Assembly: GCA_964405435.1 (NCBI GenBank)
Contig: CAYOOD010000013.1
Span: 47,684-111,683, forward strand
Direction of reading: 5' to 3'
Source of the DNA: DVEG01 sp964405435
Lineage (GTDB): Bacteria > Cyanobacteriota > Cyanobacteriia > Cyanobacteriales > Oscillatoriaceae
DNA length: 64,000 nucleotides
Part shown: one piece after another, positions 52,689 to 60,800 of the stretch
How the letters are laid out: each line of letters opens with the position of its first letter
Position numbering within the stretch: position 1 is the stretch's first letter
Notes under the pieces: model-generated
Seen by the model: the letters and a program-made list of their open reading frames with translations, nothing else
Told to the model about the DNA's origin: nothing
Database searches by the model: none
Position numbers and translations under genes: made by a program

Positions 52689-54050
52689 ATGTCCATGAGT
52701 GGGTTGCTGAATAACAAAGACCTCAATAGCCAGGAACTGAGCCTAACCAACTTCAATCCGGCACAGATGAAGGGGGAAAACCTCAGCGGCGCTAACCTCA
52801 AAGGTGCCAACCTCAGAAGCGCCAACCTGAGCGGAACCGACTTCAGCGAAGCCAACCTGAGCTACACAGACTTGGTGGACGCCAACCTGAGCCGGACCAA
52901 CCTAAATGGAGCCAACCTCAGCAAGGCAAGCCTGAATCTAGCCGATCTGAGCGAATCCACCCTCAGAGGAACCAACTTAAGCGGCTCCAACCTAGTCGGA
53001 ACCAACTTGAGCGAAGCCGACTTGAGCGGAGCCAATCTCAGAGAAGCCAAAATCATTGGAGCCAACCTCAGCGGAGCCAACCTCAGCGGAGCCAACCTCA
53101 GCGGCACGGACTTGAGCGAGGCTGACTTATCTGGCGCAATTTTGCAGCGCGCCATCTACGACGGCAGGACTCGTTTCTCGCAAGATATCGACCCCAACAA
53201 AGTGGGCGCTTACTGGATTGCCCCGAACGTCTCGCTGCCGGGAGCCAACCTGAGTGGAGTGGACTTGAGCAGTGCCAACCTGAAGCGGGCAGACTTGCGG
53301 GGAGCCAACCTCCGACACGCCAAATTAATCGGTGCCAACCTGGAAAACGCCAACCTGTTTCGAGCTAACCTCAGCGGCGCAGATCTCAGAGGAGCCAATC
53401 TCAACGGGGCCATCCTGCAAAAAGCCGTCTGCGACGTGAGAACCCAGTTTTCTGAAGGTCTGGATCTCTCGGATGCGGGAGCTTACTGGGTTGCCCCCAA
53501 AGTCTCCATGCCAGAAGTCAACCTCAGTGCCGTCGATCTGAGTGGGGCAGATTTGAGCGGATCGAACTTGAGCGGTGCCAATCTCAGTACAGCCGACTTG
53601 CGGGGCGCGGACTTGAGCCGAGCCAATCTCAGGAAAGCGTACATAGAAAACGCCAACCTCAAAGATGCAGAAATCAGAGGAGCAGATCTGGTTGCGGCGA
53701 ATTTGAATCAAGTCAACCTCAACGAAGCCGATCTCCGGGATGTCGATATGACGACTGCCGACCTGCGGGGAGCCAATCTCAAGGGGGCAGATTTGCGAAA
53801 GGCAGATTTGACGAAAGCGATTTTAACGCAGGCAAACCTCAACGAAGCTGATTTGAGAGAGGCAGACCTGACGAGAGCCGATCTCAGAGGAGCGAATCTC
53901 ACCAATGCAGATTTGAGAGGCGCTGATTTGACTCGCGCAAATCTGGAGGGAGCGAATCTCAAGGGAGCTAATCTTTTCAATACTGACCTGCGGGAGGTCG
54001 ATTTGAGTAGTTGCTTTATCGATTTAAAAGCTTTGCCGAATGAGAGCTAG
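52689..54050 (+). CDS. Pentapeptide-repeat protein
   Basis: Nearly the whole 453-residue protein consists of A(D/N)LXX pentapeptides, e.g. GANLSGANLRSANLSGTDFS, giving about 75 coils. Two short interruptions (about 155-180 and 250-275) share the motif GAYW(I/V)AP with DGRTRFSQD-like or DVRTQFSEG-like lead-ins and break the helix into three blocks. Pentapeptide proteins fold as right-handed quadrilateral beta-helices. Some mimic DNA; most cyanobacterial ones have no known role. No signal peptide or other domain is present. Two ATGs (52689, 52695) are possible starts. Confidence 0.92.
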   Translation: MSMSGLLNNKDLNSQELSLTNFNPAQMKGENLSGANLKGANLRSANLSGTDFSEANLSYTDLVDANLSRTNLNGANLSKASLNLADLSESTLRGTNLSGSNLVGTNLSEADLSGANLREAKIIGANLSGANLSGANLSGTDLSEADLSGAILQRAIYDGRTRFSQDIDPNKVGAYWIAPNVSLPGANLSGVDLSSANLKRADLRGANLRHAKLIGANLENANLFRANLSGADLRGANLNGAILQKAVCDVRTQFSEGLDLSDAGAYWVAPKVSMPEVNLSAVDLSGADLSGSNLSGANLSTADLRGADLSRANLRKAYIENANLKDAEIRGADLVAANLNQVNLNEADLRDVDMTTADLRGANLKGADLRKADLTKAILTQANLNEADLREADLTRADLRGANLTNADLRGADLTRANLEGANLKGANLFNTDLREVDLSSCFIDLKALPNES

Positions 54051-54053
54051 GGA

Positions 54054-54165
54054 GTGCTAAGTGCTGAGTGCTGAGTGCTGAGTGCTGAGTTGGAAGTGCT
54101 GAGTGCTGAGTGGGGAGTAAGTGCCTCGGCTGAGTGGGGAGTTGGAAGTGCTGAGCGCTGAGTGT
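54054..54165. repeat. Tandem GTGCTGA heptamers
   Basis: GTGCTGAGTGCTGAGTGCTG units with interspersed GGGGAGT and TTGGAAG steps lie between the convergent pentapeptide and dehydrogenase genes. They match the arrays at 7600-7700 and 39735-39850. Confidence 0.85.
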
Positions 54166-54266
54166 GTCTTTTGGGTGGTGGGGAGTGAAGGTGAGGGAAA
54201 GCGAAGAGGGAGAAATAATTTTCTCACTCTTCATAAGGGATAAAAATCGCCATAGCTTCAGCGGAA

Positions 54267-55625
54267 TCAGCGATCGGCTCCTGACTGATATTGAATGCGA
54301 TAAATGCGGTTATTGCCTTCCTCGGTGAAGAGCAAACTGCCGTCGGGCATGACGAGCAAGCCTACGGGGCGGCCCCAGGTGGTAGGGCCAGCGGGGTTGG
54401 TGAGGAAGCCGGTGAGGAAGTCTTCGTAATAGCCTTGGGGACGTCCCGATGCGTCGAAGGGGACGAAAACTATTTTGTAGCCTGTACCTTGGTTGCGGTT
54501 CCAACTGCCGCGAAAGGCGACAAAGGCACCATTGCGATATTTTTCGGGGAAGGTTTTGCCGTCGTAAAATTGCAAGCCTAGGGCGGCTGAGTGGGCTTGG
54601 AAGAGAATGTCGGGTTTGAGGGTGCGCTGTACTAAATCGGGGCGATCGCTCGTTCCGTTGTTCGCGTGGCGCGGATCGAGGTTATTGGGAGTAAAGTAAG
54701 TATAGGGCCAGCCGTAAAATTCGCCTTTGCGTATCCGCGTCAGGTAATCCGGTACGAGGTCGTCTCCGAGCCCGTCGCGTTCGTTGACTGTGGTGTAGAG
54801 TTCTCCCGTGGCGGGGTGAAAGTCCAGCCCGACGGGGTTGCGCAGTCCGAAGGCAAAGGTTTCTCGCCCGGAACCGTCGAGATTCATCACTTGCACCGAG
54901 GCGCGCGGCAGTTCTTCTTCGTCTGCGTTGGATTGCGAACCGACGGAAACGTAGAGTTTTTTGCCGTCGGGCGAAACAACAACATTTCGCGTCCAGTGTT
55001 GGTTGTAGCCCCTGCCGGGGAGTTCGGTGATTTTTTCGCCCTTGCCCGATATTTGCTGCTGCCCATTTTGGTAGGGATACCGCCGCACTTCGTCGGTGTT
55101 GGCGGCGTAGAAGGAGCCGCCAGCAAATGCCATGCCGAAGGGCAGGTAAAGGCCATTGTCTGGCCCTGCGAAAACTTGGCTGCGATCGCTGACGCCATCG
55201 CCGTTGCTGTCGCGCAGCAGGCGAATCCGATTTTGGGGGGTTTCGGTGACGAGTACCTCGCCCGTGGGGGTGAGGGCGAGCCAGCGGGGTTTGTTCAATC
55301 CTTCGGCAAAGACATTGACGGTGAAGCCGGCGGGTACGCGCAGCACCGGGGAGGCAGGCACCGGCACGACTTGCGGGGGTTTGGAGGCGCTGTTGCTGTG
55401 GTAGGGTTTGGGTAAAGTTTCGATCGCAATCCGAATCGGCTGCACGGAGAGCGGCTCGGTACGCACCGGCTTGTTCGGCGAGGCGGCTACTGCCGTCGTC
55501 GGTGCAGGTGTGGCGCGATTTTCAGCGCGATTTTCAGCGCGATTTTCAGCCGTTGCGCCGTTCTGGCGACAGCCAGCAGCACCGACTAGCAGCAGCAGCA
55601 ATATCAAATGACGCAAACGGTACAT
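54267..55625 (-). CDS. PQQ/sorbosone dehydrogenase-like lipoprotein
   Basis: The 452-residue protein has a clear lipobox (LLLLLVGAAGC, Cys19). A short linker with a triplicated AENR follows, then (from about 85) the same propeller as the protein at 49904-51991: GFTVNVFAEGLNKPRWLAL, PFGMAFAGGSFYAANTDEV, RNPVGLDFHPATGELYTTVN and ERDGLGDDLVPDY. By family it would oxidise an aldose or sorbosone-like sugar with pyrroloquinoline quinone in the periplasm. PQQ binding is not certain from the sequence. Its start codon shares one base with the stop codon of the upstream membrane-protein gene (TAATG), so the two are probably translated together. Confidence 0.9.
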   Translation of the reverse strand: MYRLRHLILLLLLVGAAGCRQNGATAENRAENRAENRATPAPTTAVAASPNKPVRTEPLSVQPIRIAIETLPKPYHSNSASKPPQVVPVPASPVLRVPAGFTVNVFAEGLNKPRWLALTPTGEVLVTETPQNRIRLLRDSNGDGVSDRSQVFAGPDNGLYLPFGMAFAGGSFYAANTDEVRRYPYQNGQQQISGKGEKITELPGRGYNQHWTRNVVVSPDGKKLYVSVGSQSNADEEELPRASVQVMNLDGSGRETFAFGLRNPVGLDFHPATGELYTTVNERDGLGDDLVPDYLTRIRKGEFYGWPYTYFTPNNLDPRHANNGTSDRPDLVQRTLKPDILFQAHSAALGLQFYDGKTFPEKYRNGAFVAFRGSWNRNQGTGYKIVFVPFDASGRPQGYYEDFLTGFLTNPAGPTTWGRPVGLLVMPDGSLLFTEEGNNRIYRIQYQSGADR

Positions 55626-56212
55626 TACAGCGCTCTGAGAGTAATACCCCTTCGATACAAGTATAGATAACCGATCGCGTAAGCGACATTAATCGCAATT
55701 AGCAAGCCTTTGGCAAACCACGATTCTACCAGTCCGAACACCGGCACGGTGGCTATCAGTACCAGTGTCAGCTCGGCAAACGCGCCGATCGCGCCGTTTT
55801 TTCTGGGGTCCCAGTAGGAAACCGGGCTGATGAATCGGTAATTGCTGAAGGGGAAAAAGTGGCGGTGGGCGTCGTGGTTGTGCAGGGGAAAGTCGCACAG
55901 GCAGTGCAGAATCATGCTCAGAAACACGAATTTTACCTCGTGCCAGCCGCAGTAATGACTCACCAGTGCTGCGATCGCGGCGAGGGGGATAGAATGGAAG
56001 ATCGCCACCGTATTTTGCCAGAAGGGATGGTAGTAGGCTTCTTGCCAAATCTGCTTTTCTGGCTTGCGCGCGATGAATTTTGCCCAGACGTAGAAAATAT
56101 AGATGGGGATGTCGGGTAAAATCCCGCCGATAAACACGGTTTCGATCGCGAGATCGGAGTCCCGCGTCCCTAAAAGGGCCAGATTTATGATGGCGTGGCT
56201 GGGGGTGTTCAT
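55625..56212 (-). CDS. Membrane-bound metal-dependent hydrolase-like protein (DUF457-type)
   Basis: The 195-residue protein has about four or five hydrophobic segments. It starts with the signature of membrane-bound metal-dependent hydrolases: TPSHAIINLALLG followed by GGILPDIPIYIFY, which gives a His and an Asp. A later HCLCDFPLHNHDAHRHFFPF is rich in His/Asp and should complete the metal site. Such proteins (YdjM/DUF457 type) are thought to act on lipids or phosphoesters in the membrane. It is the first gene of a two-gene unit with the sugar dehydrogenase-like lipoprotein. Confidence 0.7.
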   Translation of the reverse strand: MNTPSHAIINLALLGTRDSDLAIETVFIGGILPDIPIYIFYVWAKFIARKPEKQIWQEAYYHPFWQNTVAIFHSIPLAAIAALVSHYCGWHEVKFVFLSMILHCLCDFPLHNHDAHRHFFPFSNYRFISPVSYWDPRKNGAIGAFAELTLVLIATVPVFGLVESWFAKGLLIAINVAYAIGYLYLYRRGITLRAL

Positions 56213-56436
56213 GTTAAAAGCTGGTTAATTGCAATTTATTTGAGGGGCTATGCAATTTCAGGTTAATGTGCGTGCAAAAAAAATAGTATAACTCTGCATA
56301 CTGATTAGAGATTGAAATTGTTTAGTGAAATGCTATTATTTCTTAAAATATCGCGATCGCCCTGACTTGACGGCTGCGGCGAATTCCGATAAAGGATTGA
56401 AAATTACCACACCACAGCCTATCTGGGGGAAATCCT

Positions 56437-57132
56437 GTGAGCGAAATATCTATTGCATCTATAGACGGCGGCAGCTTCAGCGCGTATGTGGCGGAACCGA
56501 CATCGGGATCGGGTGCCGGCGTTATCGTCATTCAGGAGATATTCGGCATCAATGCCGTCATGCGGAAAATAGCCGATTCTTACGCTGAGGCGGGCTATGT
56601 CGCGATCGTGCCGGATTTGTTTTGGCGGCAGCAACCGGGCATCCAACTGAGCGACAGCACTGAAGAAGAATGGAATCAGGCGATCGCGCTTTATCAAGGA
56701 TTCGACGAAAATAAAGGCATTGACGACTTAATCGCTACCCTCGACGCCCTCAAAAAATTGCCCAGTTGCACGGGCAAAATTGGCAGCGTCGGGTTTTGTT
56801 TGGGGGGCAAATTGGCGTATTTAATGGCGACTCGCTCCGATGCCGACTGCAATATCAGTTATTACGGCGTGGGAATTCAAAATAATCTCGACGAAGCCCC
56901 CAACATCAAAAAGCCACTGATGTTACATATAGCAGAAAAAGATAAGTTTGTCAATGCCGAAGCGCAAGCAAAAATAAAGGCGGAATTGAGCGGCAATCCG
57001 CTGGTGACGATTCATACTTATCCGGGGAGCGATCATGCGTTTGCGCGGGTAGGCGGCACGACTTATGTGGAGGAAGTCGCGAAGATTGCAAACGAGCGAT
57101 CGCTGGAATTTTTCAAGCAGCATTTGGGGTAA
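56437..57132 (+). CDS. Dienelactone hydrolase-family protein
   Basis: The 231-residue alpha/beta hydrolase has the dienelactone hydrolase triad: Cys in GSVGFCLGGKLAY (about residue 121), Asp in HIAEKDKFV (about 169) and His in YPGSDHAFAR (about 201). The family motif VIVIQEIFGIN is at 30-40. It starts with GTG at 56437, preceded by GGGGGAAATCC, giving a usable ribosome-binding site. Members hydrolyse cyclic esters and lactones in the cytoplasm; the natural substrate in cyanobacteria is unknown. A hairpin with stem GTAGGGGCGG follows the stop by 26 bases. Confidence 0.92.
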   Translation: MSEISIASIDGGSFSAYVAEPTSGSGAGVIVIQEIFGINAVMRKIADSYAEAGYVAIVPDLFWRQQPGIQLSDSTEEEWNQAIALYQGFDENKGIDDLIATLDALKKLPSCTGKIGSVGFCLGGKLAYLMATRSDADCNISYYGVGIQNNLDEAPNIKKPLMLHIAEKDKFVNAEAQAKIKAELSGNPLVTIHTYPGSDHAFARVGGTTYVEEVAKIANERSLEFFKQHLG

Positions 57133-57157
57133 TCGCAGCTTTGTTGGGTTGAGCGAG

Positions 57158-57188
57158 GTAGGGGCGGGCACGGGGGCACCGCCCCTAC
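57158..57188 (+). terminator. Hairpin after the dienelactone hydrolase gene
   Basis: GTAGGGGCGG at 57158-57167 pairs perfectly with CCGCCCCTAC at 57179-57188. No T run follows, so its strength as a terminator is uncertain. The motif GTAGGGGCG is also common in dispersed cyanobacterial repeats. Confidence 0.6.
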
Positions 57189-57589
57189 AGAAATCTCGTC
57201 GATATCTGTTAAAATATGTTTAAATGAGTGCCGATTGTGACATTTCTTTGCTCGAACAAGGGTAAAGATTTATTAAGCAAAGATTGGGTCAATTTTAGGG
57301 GATCGTGCAGTAATCACTATCACGAGTTAGAGTGATTTTCGTCACTCGCCTATAGTGTCGCCTGTGGCAGGATAGAGGCTGTCTAGTAGCTCAAAGTTCT
57401 GTCCTATCTAGGTTGACTCTATAGAATCATCTAAATTTAGGAATTAAATTTTGGCAGTTTTATAGACTTAAAAAGGGTAGGCGATCGCACCTATAGAAAA
57501 ATCAACAGTTATACAGTCTTAACTGATAGGCAGTATAACGCTCAGCTCACTTGCCGAATTTAATCTGCATAAGACAGGGAGTAGAAAAC
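57189..57589. other. AT-rich leader region of the GTPase gene
   Basis: About 400 bases without a gene. It contains short inverted motifs (AGTGATTTTCGTCACT at about 57332-57347, and AGTTATACAG...CAGTATAAC near 57508-57541). The composition is lower in G+C than the flanks, as is the gene that follows. Confidence 0.45.
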
Positions 57590-58729
57590 ATGAGTAACTC
57601 AGCTTTATCCGGGTTAAACGAAAATAATTTTTTTGAGCGGGTAACCGCGAGGGTTGTTGAACAAGCACCTGACTTATCGAAATCCCTCAATATTGCGATT
57701 GTTGGAAAAGTAAGTTCCGGCAAAAGTTCCCTGATTAATGCTTTGTTACAGCGGAGTCGAACTCAAGCTGTTGCCGAAGTAGGAGCCATTGCCGGAGTTA
57801 CTAAAAAATTGAAATTTATACAGCTTGATGAAAAGGTTTATTTCATTGATTCACCAGGACTTGATGATGTTCGGTCAGACAATAGTGACATCACTAAAAA
57901 TTTCTTGAAGCATATTGATGTAGGGATATTTGTAGTGACTGGTTCATCCGATGCTTCACAAAAGAAAAATTTAGATGATTTAAAAGAGCATTGTGATTGT
58001 GTCTTTGTTGTCCTGAACAAAATTGATGAGTGGGACGACCTCTATCCAGAAGCCTTTTATGAAGTAGTGAATCAGTGGAAAAACGATTTAAAAGTAGAGA
58101 AGATTTATCCAACTTGTACAAAGGGATACAATCCTAGCAGCCGCAATCCCAACATGGATCATAGAGGGGTCGATAGGTTGCGCAGTGTTCTTCAGGAATT
58201 TCTGGAAAAAAAGGGAAAAGACCTGCTGCTCGCAAGGCACATGGCTGATAAGAAGTCTTATGCAGAAAAAATCATTGCGTCTGCTTTGGTCACAGTGACA
58301 GTCGCAGCCTTTCTTCCGGGCAGCGCAGTATCTATTACCGCAACACAGGGAAGTGTCATAGCAACTTTATATTACTTATACACCGGCAAAGTTTTATCTC
58401 CTCAAGCTGCTCTCGCTATCCTACCAAAATTTGTAGCTGAAACGGTGGGTTCCAGCCTTTTTTTGTTTGTTAAATCATTTCTTCCCCCAACAGGTCTTCT
58501 TGATGTAACGGCAGCAGGGATCGCTGTTAGTATCACTCTGGCAATATTGGCAACCGTTAATAACATCCTTTCCAGTGGTGCTGAGCTTGAGCAGGAAGGA
58601 CTTCTACGTTCAAAATTTAGAATCTATCATAAACAAGCTCAAGAAGTCGTCAGGGGATTAGCATTGACTGATATAAGCGATCTCCCTCGATGCTCGGCAA
58701 TGGTCACGAAATTTCTAGGCAATCACTAA
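57590..58729 (+). CDS. Dynamin/Era-like GTPase with C-terminal membrane segments
   Basis: The protein of 379 residues starts at ATG 57590, with GGAG eight bases upstream. The GTPase domain (about 30-210) has the P-loop GKVSSGKSSLINALL, a switch region with GVTKKLKFIQLDEKVYFID, DSPGLDDVRSD (G3) and VVLNKIDEWDD (G4). The C-terminal part (about 240-340) has three or four hydrophobic segments containing ASALVTVTVAAFLPG and AAGIAVSITLAILATV, as in membrane-associated GTPases of the YcjX/DUF697 kind. The gene is clearly richer in A+T than its neighbours and contains no HIP1 octamer that I can see, which suggests recent transfer. Confidence 0.85.
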   Translation: MSNSALSGLNENNFFERVTARVVEQAPDLSKSLNIAIVGKVSSGKSSLINALLQRSRTQAVAEVGAIAGVTKKLKFIQLDEKVYFIDSPGLDDVRSDNSDITKNFLKHIDVGIFVVTGSSDASQKKNLDDLKEHCDCVFVVLNKIDEWDDLYPEAFYEVVNQWKNDLKVEKIYPTCTKGYNPSSRNPNMDHRGVDRLRSVLQEFLEKKGKDLLLARHMADKKSYAEKIIASALVTVTVAAFLPGSAVSITATQGSVIATLYYLYTGKVLSPQAALAILPKFVAETVGSSLFLFVKSFLPPTGLLDVTAAGIAVSITLAILATVNNILSSGAELEQEGLLRSKFRIYHKQAQEVVRGLALTDISDLPRCSAMVTKFLGNH

Positions 58730-58975
58730 TTTTTTTCCTAGGGCTCCAGCTCCATACAACTCACCCCCATACACGCACCGTTCACCCATTAGAGCTTCAT
58801 CAGAAATTCGGCAAGTGTCGCGTGCCGCACACCTAACGCCGAACAGTCGCGGATGTGGGAAGCTTTGCGCGAACATGAGGGCGATCGCTTGCGCTTCACG
58901 CGAATCGCCCCTTCGCCGCCACCCCTAGACTTTTTCGCTATCCTAGAATCAAAGGACTGCTGGAGGTGAAAACCC

Positions 58976-59578
58976 ATGACAGAAACTGCGATCGCAACAG
59001 AAATTTCTCCCTTAGTGCTGCAAATGTCCCCCGCTCTTGACATGACAGACGAGCAATTCTTTGCTTTCTGCCAGCAAAACCGCGACTACCGCATCGAACG
59101 CACTGCCACCGGAGAGATTAGCATCATGTCACCCACAGGTTCAGAAACCGGAAACCGCAACTTCGATTTACTCGTGCAATTAGGAATCTGGACTAGACAA
59201 AATGGAACCGGAATCGGGTTTTATTCCTCTGCGGGTTTCACCTTAGCCAACGGCGCGATTAAATCTTCCGATGCCGCTTGGATGAAACTTGAAAAATGGA
59301 ACGCCCTCACCCCCGAACAGCAGCAAAGATTTGCCCCGATTTGTCCTGATTTTGTGGTTGAGTTGCGTTCTCCCAGCGACAACCTGCAACCTCTGAAAGA
59401 CAAATTGCAAGAATATATCAATAATGGCGTCTCTCTCGGTTGGTTAATCGATCGCAAAAATCGTCAGGTTTATATTTATCGTTCCCAGACTGAAGTAGAA
59501 TGTTTGGATAATCCCGCTACGCTGAGCGGCGGTTCGGTTTTGCCCGGTTTCGTGCTGGATTTATCAACAATATGGTAA
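58976..59578 (+). CDS. Uma2-family (DUF820) restriction-endonuclease-fold protein
   Basis: The 200-residue protein matches the Uma2 family. The nuclease core has GSETGNRNFDLLVQL near residue 45, SSDAAWMKLEKWN near 93 (catalytic Asp in SSDAAW), CPDFVVELRSPSD near 123 (Asp and Glu) and the Lys in LKDKLQEYINNGVSLGWLID near 140. These proteins have a PD-(D/E)XK fold, are very numerous in cyanobacteria and have no settled function. GGAGG lies before the start codon. It is flanked by a large repeat cluster downstream. Confidence 0.92.
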   Translation: MTETAIATEISPLVLQMSPALDMTDEQFFAFCQQNRDYRIERTATGEISIMSPTGSETGNRNFDLLVQLGIWTRQNGTGIGFYSSAGFTLANGAIKSSDAAWMKLEKWNALTPEQQQRFAPICPDFVVELRSPSDNLQPLKDKLQEYINNGVSLGWLIDRKNRQVYIYRSQTEVECLDNPATLSGGSVLPGFVLDLSTIW

Positions 59579-59643
59579 TAAGCAGATGAGCAGAAATCAT
59601 TGCAGTAGGGTTGTGGGAGTGCGGGCGTCCTCGCCAGATGCTT

Positions 59644-59676
59644 AGGAAAGCGGCTTCTAGCCGCACTACTTCCGTA
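59644..59676. repeat. Dispersed GCGGGCTAGAAGCCCGC-type palindrome, copy 2
   Basis: GGAAAGCGGCTTCTAGCCGC followed by ACTACTTCCGTAG is the same family as the copies at 4298-4325 and 59787-59823. Confidence 0.75.
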
Positions 59677-59683
59677 GCTGCTT

Positions 59684-59786
59684 ATACCAGTTTTCTTTAA
59701 CCACGAAACAGATAGAAACTCAAAAATGCCTATTTTAGGGAGCTTTCAGGGTTTCTATCTGTTTCGCCCAAAAAGAAAATTGGTAT
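59684..59786. repeat. MITE-like element with about 35-base terminal inverted repeats
   Basis: The left end ATACCAGTTTTCTTT, then CGAAACAGATAGAAAC, is matched in reverse at the right end (GTTTCTATCTGTTTCG, then AAAGAAAATTGGTAT). The two 35-base arms differ at few positions around an interior of about 30 bases. No coding frame is present. Confidence 0.8.
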
Positions 59787-59823
59787 TAGGAAAGCGGGCT
59801 ATAAGCCCGCACTACTTCTGTAG
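59787..59823. repeat. Dispersed GCGGGCTATAAGCCCGC palindrome, copy 3
   Basis: GGAAAGCGGGCTATAAGCCC followed by GCACTACTTCTGTAG abuts the right end of the preceding inverted-repeat element. Confidence 0.8.
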
Positions 59824-59890
59824 GGTTGTGCAATTGATTCTGCATAAGGGCTTATAGCGTTTCTATCTGACTTGTGAAAACCCTTCCCCT

Positions 59891-59938
59891 GGAGGCAGAG
59901 CCTCCAATTTTTGCGTTCCCAGGCTGAGCCTGGGAACG
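59891..59938. repeat. Double palindrome GGAGGCAGAGCCTCC / TTCCCAGGCTGAGCCTGGGAA
   Basis: GGAGGCAGAGCCTCC at 59891-59905 and TTCCCAGGCTGAGCCTGGGA(A) at 59916-59936 are two adjacent perfect hairpins. The combination is a known kind of dispersed repeat in cyanobacteria. Confidence 0.8.
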
Positions 59939-60008
59939 AGTAAAACGAGTAAAAAAATGGGACGATCCCGGTTTTTTTAACCCAACCTACATTTTAACCT
60001 GTTGAGAT

Positions 60009-60638
60009 TTAAGAACGCTGAAAGACTACGGAAAGATTATTGGCAGGCATCTGTACCGTTTCGAGCCAATTCAGGTGATGAACTTTGGCAGCCGCGACAA
60101 CCTCCTCTAAGTCGCGCACGCCCCATTCTGGGTTTTGGAAACGCAGAGATTCGTCAAAAGTCGCATTAGACGGCGCGGTATGCTGGTAATTTTGCTTAAA
60201 TGGCCCGTAGAGGTAAAGAATGCCGCCAGATGGGAGTATTCGACCGGCTCCCGCCATCAGTCCCAAACAAGCAGACCACGGGGCTATGTGTATCATGTTA
60301 ATGCAAACGATCGCCTCAATGGGAGTGCTTGGCAAATCGGCTTCTACGCCCCAAACGGGCGATCGCGCATCCAGCTCAATCGGCTCATAGAGATTGTCTG
60401 CCGCCACACTTTCCCGCCATGCGGCAATGCTGGCGCGATACTGCGGATCGGGATCGGAAGGCAGCCACTTGTGCTGGGGCAAAGCAGGGGCAAAAAATAC
60501 CGCGTGTTCGCCTGTACCGCTCGCCACTTCTAAAATAGTGCCGCTGGCAGGTAGCACCCGCTTCAAAACTTCTAGAATCGGCTCCCGGTTGCGCTGTGTT
60601 GCCGGCGCTGAAAGCCGTTTGTCGTTAGAGATACTCAT
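60009..60638 (-). CDS. DUF938-family SAM-dependent methyltransferase-like protein
   Basis: The protein of 209 residues starts at ATG 60638 (MSISNDKRLSAPATQRNREP), which fits the conserved family N-terminus better than an upstream ATG at 60686 inside a repeat element. The SAM-binding loop is ILEVASGTGEHAVFFAPALP (about 35-54), and the acidic SDPDPQYRASIAAW follows. Further conserved parts are CINMIHIAPWSACLGLM and LYGPFKQNYQHTAPSN. The family has a Rossmann methyltransferase fold; the substrate is unknown. Confidence 0.88.
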   Translation of the reverse strand: MSISNDKRLSAPATQRNREPILEVLKRVLPASGTILEVASGTGEHAVFFAPALPQHKWLPSDPDPQYRASIAAWRESVAADNLYEPIELDARSPVWGVEADLPSTPIEAIVCINMIHIAPWSACLGLMAGAGRILPSGGILYLYGPFKQNYQHTAPSNATFDESLRFQNPEWGVRDLEEVVAAAKVHHLNWLETVQMPANNLSVVFQRS

Positions 60639-60675
60639 TCTTGTGATTTGATTGTGATTCGCCTGTCGCAGCAAT

Positions 60676-60741
60676 GGGCGAAGCATTCGCCGATAGAGAT
60701 TTCGGACAAACCGAGAGATTGTCTACGCGAATGCTTCGCCC
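60676..60741. repeat. MITE-like GGGCGAAGCATTCGC element, copy 2
   Basis: GGGCGAAGCATTCGC at 60676-60690 and GCGAATGCTTCGCCC at 60727-60741 are a perfect 15-base inverted repeat around a 36-base interior. The ends match the element at 36119-36190. Confidence 0.85.
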
Positions 60742-60800
60742 CTACAGGTAAATTTATACCCATCGGGATGCTCTCATTCCCCTCACTCACTTCTTTCTCC

